Assembly (NCBI RefSeq): GCF_910592395.1
Contig: NC_088308.1
Coordinates: forward strand, 27,047,501 to 27,111,500
Length of the DNA stretch: 64,000 bases
Direction: 5' to 3'
DNA from: Lineus longissimus
Lineage: Eukaryota; Nemertea; Pilidiophora; Heteronemertea; Lineidae
The notes beneath the pieces are model-generated. The model made no database searches. It worked only from the letters and a program-made list of their open reading frames with translations, and was not told the DNA's origin. A program made the position numbers and the translations under genes. The number at the start of each line of letters is the position of its first letter. The stretch's first letter is position 1. Of the stretch, positions 1 through 13,912 are shown piece after piece.

Positions 1-1298
1 CTTGAAAAGTAAGTCAAATCAAAAACCCGTACGATATGTGATGTATCTTTGCTAGGAGTACCTACCATAAAAGTTTTATTGAAAACGGATCATTAATAGG
101 AGACATATCACACTTTTTATGTTTTCAGTTTTGGCCCCCTGGTTGCCAAGTCATGAACCAGAGCGGACCGAAATTCAGTGTCAGAGTACCTCTGACCTCG
201 GAGGTCATGTGTACAAAGTTTTAAGTTCATAGCACAAGCGGTTAAGAAACGTGCCACAAAGGATACGGACGGCGACGACGGACACAGGGCTATCGTATAG
301 ACTCCCCTAACGGTGAGCCAAAAAGAGGCCTTGGGTCCAGGGCCTATGTGACCATCGAAACGTACCACCTATCGGTGATTTAGTGAACTTTGTTCAAAAA
401 CCGGGTGTTATGTCATTAAACCTTATTAGATACACCCACCATAAAAATTTCGTCACTCTACGTACAACCATTAGCTTCGATGAAATGGCCAGGGCCATTG
501 TGCCCACCTCATGTGGAGGAAAGATGGATGAAGAGCATGGTATTGTGTCATGTAGTGTTAGGTTTGATGTAGGTCCAACCAATTACAATTTCCCCAAAAT
601 GGCCAATTTACAGTACATGTACATTTGACCTCTGTAACCTTGAAAAGTAAGTCAAATCAAAAAAGACCCGGGTGACACATTGAATGGTTGTTAGAATTAG
701 ATGTACCTATGATATAAAATTGGTGCCAATCGGGCAAGTAATTAAGGAATAATAGCATTTTGAAGAATTTTGGATTTGGCCCCCTCCCTGGAGGCCAAAC
801 GGCAAATCAGATCGGACCAAACTTCGGTACCTGAGATCACCTGACCAAGGGGTACATGTGTACTTAATTTGTGATCAATAGTCATTGCGGTTAAGAAACA
901 TGCCATAGTTACGGCCTGACGGCCAATTTATGCCATTTGACCTCTGTGACCTTGAAAAGTAAGTCAAATCAAAAACCCGTATGATATGTGATGTATCCTT
1001 GCTAGGAGTACCTACCATAAATTTTTCATTGAAAACGGATCATTAATAAGAGACATATCACACTTTTTATGTTTTCAGTTTTGGCCCCCTGGTGGCCAAG
1101 TTACGAACCAGACCGGACCGAAATTCAGTGTCAGAGTACCTCTGACCTAGGGGGTCATGTGTACAAAGTTTCAAGTTCATAGCACTAGCGGTTAAGAAAC
1201 GTGCCACAGGATACGCCGGACGACGATGACGACGACGGACGACGACGGACGACAGACACAGGGCTATTGTATAGACTCCCCTAACGGTGAGCCAAAAA
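1..1298 (+). repeat. Array of ~310-bp interspersed-repeat units
   Basis: Four related units lie head to tail. Units starting at 1 and 951 are nearly identical over about 325 bp: both begin with CTTGAAAAGTAAGTCAAATC, both contain TTTTGGCCCCCTGG, and both end in a GAC/GACGG-rich stretch followed by CCCCTAACGGTGAGCCAAAA. The units at about 390-640 and 641-950 are more diverged, but keep the same opening and the ACCATAAAA and GGCC landmarks. A further inverted copy lies at 55820-56144. No protein or tRNA-like promoter is visible, so this is a non-coding dispersed repeat of unknown class. The near-identity of the first and last units suggests a recent segmental copy of a ~950-bp block. Confidence 0.8.
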
Positions 1299-4200
1299 GG
1301 TCACAGCAAATGAAATGAAAAATAATTTACTTCAAATTTATCGCTTATTTGGATAATTGATCTCAGGATCTTTTTGATTGATTTATATGACTTTAGCTTG
1401 ATGATATGACAAAAGTATCCCTGAAAAGACGATAGGTCAAAATTGCCCCTACCTTTACCCTTGATTGCTTGATGGCTTGATAGCTTGAATATCAGCATGA
1501 CAGCATCCTAGTTCTTGCTATATCGTTCCTCGTAGTCCTGAACAGTGTTCATATCGTGTCGTTGTCGTCCTGAACAGAATTTGATACACAGAAGTTCTTG
1601 CAGCATAACTTGTTCGTCTCCTGGCGTTGTAGTACTCCACAGTGTGTATATATCGAATTTGAGCTTTTTTATACACAATCCAACATTTGCCTTTGGTGCT
1701 CACAGAACCTTTTTGCAAAAGAATCCGTTTGTCCCACGTCATTGTTCTTAAGATTGTCATATACTTCGAAACCGTTTTTCGCTGGAATAGAATGAAGCAA
1801 AGGTTTTGCAATTTTCATGAATAACGAATTACGAATAACGAGTTATTACATGACATACGATACTTTTTTTATGATTAACGTCCGTTTTCAAGAGCCACTC
1901 AAAAAGCAGGACAAAATCACAAGCAAAAAATTGCGTACGCGTATATGGGGGGCTTGGCGAAAACTCCCTGATTGAACGATTCCCCGCCATCTCGAGAACC
2001 CAGCCTTTGAAGACAATCAGGTAACCACAAACAAAGATCAGGGGCGAAACGATTGTTTTTAAAATGAATCTTATGTTATTGTGATAGCTTACATTGATTT
2101 CATCTTGAACACTCGAAGACCGGAACGTAGTTAAATCTGTAAACGAAAAACTAAAAAAAAACAATTTTCGGTCATCCAGCCGGCGAAGATGACGGACCAC
2201 GGATGCCAAGGCACTGTACATGCAGTATAAGCTCCCCACAGGTGACCTAAAAACCTTCAACGAAGCAAGCAGAATTTCGACGCAAAAATCACAGTGAAAT
2301 AATGAACAGAAATTCGTATGGATTCGAACTTACCAATTCTGACCCGGCACACTGTATGCCAAAATGTCAAAAAACCAAAATGTCCCACACCCATATTGGA
2401 CGGTGTTTTCATCGCCCTACCACAACAATTATACAACTGCAACACCATATTCACCTAATATAAAGTTAGATAAGGAGTTTTAAAGTTTGAATAGAATTTA
2501 ACATTTAATTCAAGTCTCGGGGAGAAATACCAGGCGACATGGATTACCAAGAAGACGTTTTCAATGGAGCTTTTAAATTGAAATTGAGTACAATATCAGG
2601 TACGGCTTGTTTCACAAGAAAAGCTCAGTAATTTGACAAACTGTCATTATCCCTGCTTTATTTATTAAGTATTAACAAGCTCGATTTCGTCTCTCTGTTT
2701 GTGAGAAAACCAAACTGAGAAAACCAAACACAAGCTTTCATTGCGCAACGCAATCACACGATCAATATGATTTTCATCACAAGCGAAGGCCACCATGTCA
2801 TACTCAGTAGCTTGTTAACCCTTGGGGATAGGATAATTGATAACAGGGGCGTTCCAGACATCTCAAAATGACGCTGGTGTGGCTTCTATAGCATTGTACT
2901 TAGTGTCCAAGTAAAAAAATAGAGCACATCTAAGGTAAAATTACTATTTTGAAACCTGTCCTGTGATGGTCCTACACCGCAACCATAATCACACAGACAA
3001 CATCAGACTAGGGAACGAAGAGGGAAGGATCAGCCTTATTGTTATTACATGGATGGCCAGGCTGAACCTCAATAAATAATTGGCAGCCGTGATGTATGTT
3101 TGCTCGATTTGGGGCTCAAGCAATAAGGGAGGGAGGCAAGTCCCGCGAGTATGCTGTTAATGGGACCAGCAGTAAGGCCAATAATCACTTGACCTCATTA
3201 TTTTGTTTGTTCATTGATTTAGGGCCAACTGTTTGGATTCGAGGATGGAGGCGGCGGCTATGTGCTATGGTGGTATTTGATCCCGATTGGTTTGTGAAAT
3301 GATAGCTTATCACTCAACACCGGTTGACATCTACCAGTACGTAATTGAACTAGGTAATTATCCTTTGCTAGCTGTGCTCAGAATGAGAGTTTCTGCCAGT
3401 TCACTCTACATACAAAGTTCCATTTGGGCCTACAGCTAAGCTCCACATTTGAGGTAAAATCTGGGAGTTGACACTTAATCAAGTTGAAATTGAGCCATCA
3501 TGAAATGCCTACCTTTGAAGTAAAGGGATCGGAAGGAAACCATCCTCTAATCAACCATCATGTCCAAGTATTGCCCGCCGTAGCTGGAATAATGAGTTCC
3601 CCTGCTTCTTCTTTGAAAAAAGGTCTACTTATCAAACCAGGTTCTAACCGATCAGAACGTGTTTACCCATTCTATGATGGTTTTTGACAAGTGTACTAAG
3701 TATCCGAAATAATCGACTTTTGGAGAGACAACGCGAGAACCCACCTGCTACTATCTAGGTCAATCGTCATGTACAGTGCTACTGAAGAAAGAGGGCCTCT
3801 CGGAATTGACGGAACGAAACGGAATGACCCGGAATGACCCGGAATATGATGGAATGATAAAATAATGCCTGAAACAGTCACAACGTTTTATTTTCAAGTT
3901 CGAGGGATAATGTTATGGCGCCGGAGATACACTGTTTAGACGCTATTTACCCGGCGAATGACACCTGTATAAAATCCTATCCTATCTTTACGTGTAAATT
4001 GTAGTTAAGGCCCATGCAAAACAGCCTAAATCGTCGACACAGTGAATCCATAAGTTGGCACAATGAGTTGGTAGGCCTATATCAGATCTTAGAGTAACAA
4101 TTCGATGAGGACCAAAGCATTCAACGGTTTCTGAAAAGTATATATTTCTTTGATGTCTGATTGTCGATAGGGCTGGTCAACGTCTGTGAAAGACAATACA

Positions 4201-5036
4201 ATTCAATCTCCAGGCCGACGTTCCATCTTAGTGGCAATTCAACGTGTTGACGGAATAAAACCCCCCACTGGCGGGTTGATCCGGATCATATTTCTATTTG
4301 TTGAGGATGTACACCATGACGTGGCAGATAAGGGTCCAATAGCCTCGCTCGGCGAAAAGAAAGTTGCTATTGTAGTCCATCTAGATTTTGTATTGTAAGT
4401 ACATGTAATATGATAGCCGACACGATAAAGGGAATGGCGATATGTTGGATATCGTTAAATGCTTTGACGAATTGGGAGGACGCCCTCGCGTTTCGTGTCC
4501 TTGGCGGAAGTTTGACAGTTTGATCATAATTTATTCCGGCCTATGATTACATTTGATTTCGCTTGAATTATACATACGTGTATATACTGATGAAAGGGGA
4601 TAGCCACAGGTAGACTCAGTTTCCCTCAATTATTCAAATCTGATTCAATGTGCGTTAATCAAGTATCAAAGTCCGATTTAATCTAGTTTCATCAGAAAAT
4701 CGCAGGGCGTCTTAAAATCAAACGTGATTTAAATGAATTTCACTTGTAGGGTCGCATGCCAATGGTGTCTTATTGGAATATAGCTTAGAAAGGTTAGTGA
4801 CAAGTCAGGGTCACCAGTGAATCTGCTTGCATGTATTCGGCTCCAAAGAGATTTAAACCTTTGATCACAACATTTCCAAATCAGTCCAGCTCCTAAGTCA
4901 GCTGGAATAAGATGTCATTGATTAGTAGGTGGTTCAAGCGAGGCGTTGAAGAAAGATATCCGGTTTAGCCACAAGCCTCTGGAGTTATACAACAAATCTC
5001 GCACTATCCAAACTACGTATACCAAGGATTGAAGAC
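1299..5036. other. Intergenic DNA without a recognisable gene
   Basis: Open frames here are all under 150 codons, have no recognisable domain and show no splice-linked partners. A short GGAATGACC-type tandem repeat lies at about 3810-3857 and a duplicated GAGAAAACCAAAC motif at about 2702-2730. Nothing else is visible. Confidence 0.6.
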
Positions 5037-5087
5037 TTTACTCGACTATCACATCAAAAAAACATCTTGATGTGATAGTCGAGTAAA
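5037..5087. repeat. Perfect 21-bp inverted repeat (hairpin)
   Basis: Bases 5037-5057 are the exact reverse complement of 5067-5087 (arm TTTACTCGACTATCACATCA plus one A), separated by a 9-nt loop. The pairing stops sharply at both ends. It may be a tiny fold-back element, a small-RNA-like hairpin, or the relic of a local inversion; the sequence does not say which. Confidence 0.9.
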
Positions 5088-8000
5088 TCCAAATCGCCGC
5101 TTCGACACGCCCATTAAAAACGAATTTGGGAGCAACATAGGAGCCCGTATAGGAATCCCAAGGGCAAAATACAAGAGTTACGTTTATAATAGGTTTTGGC
5201 ACTAGTTTGGACAAACAGAGATATGTGTCTTCGTCTCTTGCGACACATTTTGACAGGATGCGACTCGCAACTCAACGAATAGACTTCATTAGATCTATAA
5301 ATCCGGCTGGCAATATTGAATAAGTGCCAATACAAATTGAGCCCATCAGAAAATGTCAGACACGTCGTGGCATTATCTTGAACAAGGGTTTATGCCAGAA
5401 TATGGATTGCTTGCGGTGTCAGCCCCTGGGCAGCAAACACGTAATGGACGCCGGCGCCGCCGTAAACATTACAGATTGTCTGTCTTGTCTGACAAAACAT
5501 TTACAGAGCACAGAAGATATTCTTGGTTCGTTGACAGAATACGAGTAGCTAGCCTTTTGTTGTGCTGAGTTCCTCCTGGCTGGCAAGTCACAGCTCCAAA
5601 AGAACCTATCAATCATGTTACTTAGCCGCCGTCTGTAGCCTATTCATTGCTCGTTCAATAAGTATCCCTTGTTCATTAGATATACAATGGTGGCCCATAA
5701 TGTACCGCCTACTATAAAAACGTCTCAGAATGAAACTGTACTGCACGGTCCCTTTTTTCTCGCTCATCCGCAGCCATAGACGTGGGTATGATTTTGCAAT
5801 TTATGTTTTTTTAATGATGCGTGTTTTCATGACAATTGGCTTTTGCATTGTAAGAACAATCCACATACAGTTACAATCACGATTTATAAATCTCTCAACT
5901 TCCCAAAGTAATCTGAAAAGCAGGTCGTGCTAATCAGTTCGAAATCTCAAAAGGTAAACTGACAACTACCATTCATGTTCATCTCTTTTCACCAAATAGT
6001 AACCGAATCTACTCAAATCAATGCATTGTTAATACAGTGAACGATTCCCGTACAGCCTTATACGATGGCTGTAATGCACTCTATCCGTCAATTTGAATCT
6101 CGATTTTAGTTTGATTACACTACTGCCTCAATGTCTGATAGGTAAAACGTAAAACACCTCACCAATCTTAACTGCAATCGAAATGCAAATTTGGCACATT
6201 CTCCCATTCGCCTTTTTCGCTTACATTGGTGAATAAATTGTCGATGCCTTTGATCCTCTGAGACGTCGTCTTTGCATGCTGAACGAAGGATTTTGCCATG
6301 AAATATTCAACAAGATGTACAAGAATCGCCTGAAGAAAATATGTCAGACTTTATTTCATGTTGACTTAAATTGGAATTGTTAGTACTGAACAGCAAGTAT
6401 AGTCGAACAACCTTGTGACTCCGATGAAAAATTTCGTCAAATATCTACACTTTATAAGGTACTCTGTAGATTTCTATGATATATGATTAATGATGTTTTC
6501 TCCTTTTTCTGATGATGCTGATTGGGATCGGAACCAACAGGATGTACAACTTGTGATCAAGGCTGGCAAGCTTCCTCGGTGTAATTCACTAATTGTGATA
6601 GATGACTGTTGTAGATTCGTTCTACACGAAGCAAGGTCTACCTCCGCGTCCACGACTTTCTCGAACCTCTGACTCTAAACTCTCACTGATAGGTATTCTC
6701 ATCACTAACATCCTGACACTGTTCTTACCGTCTCGTAAGTCGTCCACACAAACAGAATAGTTCGTCAAAAGGGCTAACGTATGTGTTTGTTCAAGAAATA
6801 TCGTAGTCAGGAACAGAGAATGGCAAATTATTGGCAGACATGATGAGAATGTTGAGAAGGACTCGCCGACAAAGCAGAGAATCCTATTCATATAAATGCT
6901 ACATCAAAGCTATTTGGAAATCTGTGCTAAGTTCGAAGGCCAGTGCTGTCATCAGCTGGTGTCACCATCTAGAATGTATCGGAAAGTCCTAATCAGAATG
7001 ATCGGCATGCTTCTTTAGACATGTCGTGCCACTGGTGTTTAGTATTAGACAAGGAAAGGAGAATGTTCTGTCAGATTAGCAGATAGATCACACAAACGTA
7101 TGATGACTATGAATGATATCAAGTATAGATTAATCCATACTTGATGATATGGGATACCAAACAAGAGGCATTTTAGCTTTGACTTTTATAGCATTGCAAT
7201 TTTGAAATGGACGTACCAGACAAGCTGAGCATGAACAATTGAGATGTACGAGACATTCCGCTCAGGCAAACAAAATGATCGAAGACTGGCATTTATATAA
7301 ATATTGCCCTAGACGTCGGGTAACATGCCGAATGTCGCCCCGCCGGGATGCCATGTGGCATGTCTCCCAAGGCTTTACGAGGTGTAGAGCATTTGGCGTG
7401 GATTGAGCACATAGATATAACCTCTTTTTGTCAAGTAAGGGTTAAACCATCAACGACTCTCAGCCTAGCCTCTTAAACACTCATCTTTCCACTTCAGACT
7501 GGAATATTGGTAGTCGCAGACTATGCGTTACTCTTATGGCAATGGTTGTTTTAAGTCGCATATGATCCCCCTGCTACTGCATACGTGCTGAGGAATGAGC
7601 TATATGTCACGCCTCTCTGGCTAGGATGACAAACAGAATAATCCATAACTCATGTTATGTGTGCTGTACTAGACATAAGAAGCATCAGAATGTCCGCTTT
7701 AAAGGTTTCCAATTAAGAGATAAGGTATGGAATTAATCAACTTTGTGTGATTTGGATGGCGTGAATTGATATCATCTCTATATAAATAACAATGTGCGCA
7801 CATGTACCTGTCATGTACATTACGCCATGTAGTTCGTGGGATCGATTTTACATGTCTATTTCATGAAGCTAATGTACCTTATGATCGTTCATCTGCACAA
7901 AAGCAGTAATATATTTTGGTAATTTTTTCTATTTTTTTGTAGAAGGTCGTGTTTAATCTTTTGGAAATTGAACATGGAAAACGGAAGCCAATATCCCTTA

Positions 8001-11000
8001 TAACAAAGAAATTTAACCATTATCAACACCGCCTGGTGCGAAGCAAAATGTCCTTGATTCGACACTATCAAATTTGTTAATGGCGTGATCAAATAATAGC
8101 AAGAATATATTAATTATGTCTTCCCATTTCATCATGATACGGCACCATGGATGTACTTCAGATGGCGACGGTTGTCTACTTCGTCATATCTGCTGCCTCC
8201 TTATAAAAACAAGAAGCAAGTAAGAAAAAAATCGAATGAAAAAAACTGTTTTTTGGTTGGTGGATTACGCACGAACGTATCTAACCTTACAATAGTCATG
8301 TTTCGCACCCGTTGAAGCACATATACGAAGTAGGAAGGTCTGGCAATGAAGTCTTGCCAGAAATCCGCTTTATTCATATGTAGCACAAGGGATCAGAAAA
8401 CTGTTTAAAACCGTTGTTGATAAGGTAAACATACATAACGTACTTTGTCGTTTGTAGCTCTTCGTCGGGGTTGCGAAATCTGTCTAATACCTTCGTCGTT
8501 GGGTCACCAAAGAGAGGGCGATCGTATCAGGACCATGATGAAGTTGGTAAGAGTTTTTTTTAGTATTTTCTTCCAAGTTTCGTTTTATTATCGGTTTCAG
8601 AAGGCATGTCTATAGGATAAAATGTTGTTATCAATATCTCATCGGATGATGTGTCTGGGTTTTTATTGAACAACGGCATCTAGTCATTTGATTATAGGCA
8701 TCTTCTTCATGACTAACGTTACATTCATATCCAATCATAAATGGCTGCAGGAAACTTTTTTTCCTGCCAGATTAAACAAAAAAAATTTTTTTGCACTATT
8801 CCTGCGCGGAGTATGATTTATATGTCATATATGTCATATTTGTCTTAGCCCACTTGCATCATTTTGGCAGGCCACTTATTAGGCGGTATCACATATAATG
8901 TAATTGATTTGCCTGAACTGTCAGATATATCCCTCTCTCAATTCATTAAGAAGATAAATTGATGTGGACAGTGATGATAAATGTTCATGCCGAATTTGTT
9001 TCAATGTGTACTTTTATATATCGGGTTGTGATGATGAAGTGGACAGGATTGTCATACTTTATTGAAGACTATTCAATGCGATAAGAAGAAAAAAATGAAT
9101 ACACGATAGACTATGTCCACTATCGCCTTCTTGATATTCTTCGACTAAAAAAACTAAAAAAAGGAAAGCAGAATATACGTCATTGTGTTCTTGAGGGATC
9201 TTTTCCGTTATAATCTTTAAAGTCGATGATTTTTTGCTACGAGGAGCATTGTTTGTCCGTTTACCCGCTCTTCAATGGGACCTGCTTATCTTGCGCACCA
9301 ACTCACTGCTCAACTGTCTTCGGAAACAAGCAATGGCAAACTGTGTGCAAAATGTGTGCAAACGAAACAATCTGAGACAATTTTTGATAAATATATTCAG
9401 TATAGAATTCTTTAGCACCTCATCTCACAGTATGCCATCCACCGATGTACCGTACCTGCAAGTCCGAAACAAATTATTCGTCATCATCCCTTCCGTACCA
9501 TGCCGAGCAGAAAATTGTCTTATTGGGTGTTTTTTCTTTCTTTCTAGCTACCTTTCCTGCTGTCGAGATAACGAAAAAATACACTGACGTGCAGCTCGAG
9601 TTGTTTAGTAATTTCATATCAGGTAACACCACCGTCTTCTCGCTATGGCGCAATTTTTCAAATTTTCCCTATTTTCGAGCGAGTTGTCAATGACCAAATG
9701 AGGCTGTGATTGGTTAGTGCATGAGTAATTATCTGAGCTGGAAAATGAGGCTGTGGTCTCGGTGTTGGCTTTCCTCAAAGTCGACTGAGGTGAGCTGTCC
9801 GTCCATCATTCAACCGTCGATTCCACGTAGCATTGGGCTAGTTGTGGCGCTGGCGACTAGCACATGATTGGCCGGAATTGAAGGGAATGGAAGGAAACGC
9901 TTAAAAAGGCTGATTTAGACATAAGCAGTCCCTGTGATATTCAAGAAACGCGGATGGTCATTGGGTGTGCCCGCACTGACGTCTGGTGCAACGGCATAGG
10001 TAGAAAACAGACCATCATCACCAGATTTATCGAATCTGCTAGATTGGAACCTGACAGGCAAAAGAAGTAATTTTCTGGTGAAGGCTGATAGTTATTTCAC
10101 AAAAAGGCGGTCTTCTGGTTCTATAACTTCCGATTCAGCTTTGTTGGCTGTTTCAGAGCCAAACCGCTCGTGGGAGCCGATCAAAGAATTTAACCGGATC
10201 TAACAGAAAACAATATACGCCAATTGTTCTGAACGTTGACGTTTATTGTGTTTCGAACGGACTTAATAAGGCAGTGGGGGCCGACCAAAAAGATTCCAAT
10301 GCAATTAGAACAGTTTCGAGATGACAACCGAATTGCACCGACGAAGTATAAAGAAGGACTTGATTGTCCCAATTAATTTTGCTGCACACTCGACACGACT
10401 AGAATAAATCAGACGTCAATTTCGACTGAATGGGAAATCTCATTAGTTCTGCCTTTTACTTTACCGTTTAACGAAGGAAGCATCTATTGCTTCTAATCTT
10501 TGAAGCTTTGTTGATTATCTGGCGTGATTGCATGATGGTTCCGTGATTGTCATGACATGCAAAGTCTTCAAGGGTTTGTTACCTCCAAAACCCTCCCTGT
10601 TATGCTATACCGTAACGTGTTGATTACTACACGTGTATATAACGGCATATCGAGTCAAAGAAAATAGAGAATCTTCCTTTCTATCTTTCTTTGGCTTCGC
10701 GATAGCGATGCTCCATCTATGGCAAAGCAGTGGCAATCAGAAGCAGTTCGTCACAACTGATTGGTAACACGACCGTGATGATTTGAATTTGCGGGCTACA
10801 GGCTTGTAAGAGTCCTTTGCTGGTGGAATTGGCGGGCGAAAGGAACTGAGAATGTGACTTTGACCCTTTAAAAGTATTTTGACACATTGTGGCGACAACC
10901 AATGTGTCATTTTAAACCACCGTCGTGGGAAAGAGATGGTTCGCTCTACCAAACGATTTTTCTGAAAGATAGATGGCAGAGAAAGGTTTAGATTTCGATA

Positions 11001-13628
11001 TCCAAAGGTATTTCCCAACCTAGCAATGGCCTCTCAATTTAAGTCCTCCCCACCAAATCAGCTATGCAATGTTATGATATAAAAGCCAGTGAAGAGCCAC
11101 TCTCTCACCCTACCCTGGCTGTTGGCAAACCCATAGATATTCTCGCATACACCTCTCCACCTGCCTAAGGTTCAACGCTTCTACAACCTCCTCACCCCAT
11201 GCCGTCAATCAATTTGTTTGAACGGAGCTGAAAACCTACTGAAGAAAGACAAGCGAGTCCAGTGACGCGTTGTAAAACCGATAGATAGCATGGCGCGTGT
11301 TGGTGATGTTACTAAGTAACGAAGTGAAGAATTCCGAATGTAAGACCATGCTGTTTGAACGACCTTTATCATTCTTGTCCCGTATTTCGCGTGTGTTGCA
11401 CCTTATTTCAGACCAGGTATCCTAAATGCGCTATTCAGCACGAACCAGAAAATCTTCAACTCACAATATAGAGAACAACCAATTCACACCATAATACATC
11501 ATTACAACAACTGAAATCAGTGCTTGAATAACGCCCAGTGCCAACCGTAAGCGATCCCCTGAACCTTCAGTTGTCATACTAGGGTACACTGCATGCACTT
11601 TGCCCAACCATGCCATATGAAAAGACCCAAGCTTGGCAAAGGATCACCTCAGAATAACTTAAATCCTACAAATCTACCCAATAGCACTGTCAAAAATGAT
11701 GTTGGGTATACACCTTCACTTGCCCTTTAACATCATAAATCATACCTACCAAAGAGCATTACAACATGCCCAATATATCACTGAAATCAACCTGATTAAT
11801 CCAACATGTTTTATATAGTATTGCTATGATTCACCAGGACAATACAAGATGTTCAATATATCACTAAGATTTACGAGCGAAGCAAACATGCTTTGAGACT
11901 ATCACAGTAATCATCGGTCATAGATCTGACCAAAATTCGGACATCAATGTACAACTGTAACGTGTTGGCCTACCACCAACATGTGTACACCTTCCCCTCT
12001 CGCCAAGAACTGACATTGAATGCATGCATTACGTTATTACATCATCACCCAAGTTGGGAACAACACACAATGCGTTCAAAACGACACGACAACGATACAA
12101 TGCGTCATCGATTAATTACGCAGTCACTTTACAATAGCTCTATCAATGCCTTCTTTCAGTCGGTCGGAGAAGTCCGTCACTGCAGCTCCCCACACGGCAA
12201 CTTCTAGAACTACATCGCGGACCAAAAGAAAAGCGACGCGTCTGATAGCAGAAATCAAACATGAAATACATGTAGGTGTTACTGAATATGAGAGCAGGAT
12301 TCTAAATCGACATTTTGCACGTTTATGCATTCGCTTCTATACTTAGATAAGTTGGATTTAATAGGAGTTTATGAAAGTTAAAATCAGGTTAAAACTATAC
12401 GGGGAGGGGTAGTGTTTGCGAATCTCAGATCGACTCACTTCAGTGGAGCTAATTGTCTCCGTGTGGTCATCTCGGAATCGATAATGCAAGTTCGAGTTGT
12501 CAATGTTTATGGTGGATGATCACCCCACTCGTTTATTCACGATGCTTTATAGAAACTATGTGCTGGAATATATTTACTTGTTGAGTTTTGTTCTTTTTCG
12601 GATTATATATTTGGCGGATTGTAACGAACGTGGCTCAAGTGGTGAGTACTAATTTCTTTTTTATATATTTTTTTAAATCGGGCTTTTCTGCAAGATATTC
12701 GAATTTTGAGATAGATTGATGGGTGGTGACAAGAAATAGATGGCTTGAAATAGATACATACAGTAGTGCTTGTTAATCGGCTATCATGCCAAGGGTAGCC
12801 TAGGTTTCAATTGAGTGCGATTGCGCGTGGCGACTTTTTTATTGAAATCAGTGCAGCGCGGAAATCCTCATAAGTTGAAATATAGTATATTGCAAAGTGA
12901 CATTAATCAGAAAATAGTACCTTTTCACCAACAATTAAATAAGGTACAAACAGTTGGGTAACTTTTTTCAGATATAGTAAAAGGTCAGAATCAACACTGC
13001 AGATATCAAACGGCTTTAGAAAAGTAGTCAAACTGATCAAAAATTGAAAATTACTCTTAGTGAAAACATAAAGATTATTTGAACGAGGTGATTCAAACTA
13101 AATTGAAAATCGTGTTGTTTGGAACTATTAGTGCCCTTCGGGGGTCTTACATCTGTATAATCCATTCAATAATCAAATCTTAACAAGAAATTTAATTAAA
13201 TATTGCGTCAAAGTTAGGAACGAATTCATTTACATTCGATTACATTAGTGTAGAAATGTTCGCTAACTTTCGGTAAAAGCATGTTTTTTACGATGAACCG
13301 GCAACGAACGATTCCATCTTCGCCGTATAATTCCATATTCCGATAGTTGAGTGAAAAGTTGCTTTTGCTCAAAGCAGCGCGCTTAAAGCGCACATATCGG
13401 TATATTTTTCGTAACCAAAATGCTAGTTATCTACATTGACTACCAAAATATTTTTTTATAGGTGAGTTAGCGTTGCAAACGTTTGCAGCAGGGTTCACTA
13501 CATTGCGCCAGATGAAATCCCTCTATTAGCTGATTACTCTCAATATCGGCTGTCTGAAGCCATTTCGCCGTAGGCATACCATACTGGAATCATATTGGGG
13601 TAACTCACCATGCACTTTGGTGTATTCA
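5088..13628. other. Intergenic DNA without a recognisable gene
   Basis: Only short AT-biased open frames occur (the longest about 117 codons near 9234-9587), with no recognisable motif. No tRNA, satellite or terminal-repeat element was seen by eye. Short homopolymer runs of A and T are common. Confidence 0.55.
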
Positions 13629-13912
13629 ACTCTTTAAAACCCCGAGAGCCAAAAGCTTATTCTGATAACTACTAACTATAGCTTGGGCTTCTCTTGTCAG
13701 AAATGCAACCAGACCGCAAAGTACTCCAAGCAATTAGCTGATCTGTCTGTACCTATGCCTCAATCAAAATAAACTCAAGATGAAATGGTATGTTAAACTG
13801 CGGTCAAAAGCTTCTTCTTCATAGAATCCTCAAGGCTACTTACCTACCATTTAGCACTATCAATGAGAACATATCGGGTGGTGCAGATTGTACGCTTGGG
13901 GTTTTAAAGAGT
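13629..13912. mobile_element. 284-bp terminal-inverted-repeat element (MITE-like)
   Basis: The left end ACTCTTTAAAACCCC (13629-13643) is the exact reverse complement of the right end GGGGTTTTAAAGAGT (13898-13912). The interior is AT-rich and has no coding potential, as expected of a non-autonomous DNA transposon. No clear target-site duplication is visible, so the superfamily cannot be assigned. Confidence 0.6.

Noticed and set aside
1201-1260. GACGACGGACG repeat resembling a CRISPR-like or satellite array
   Set aside because: It is the trinucleotide-rich tail of the dispersed repeat family, present also at about 276-292; there are no unique spacers.
9234-9693. Open frames of 82-117 codons
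   Set aside because: Low-complexity hydrophobic or Ser-rich translation, no domain, no splice partners; compatible with chance.
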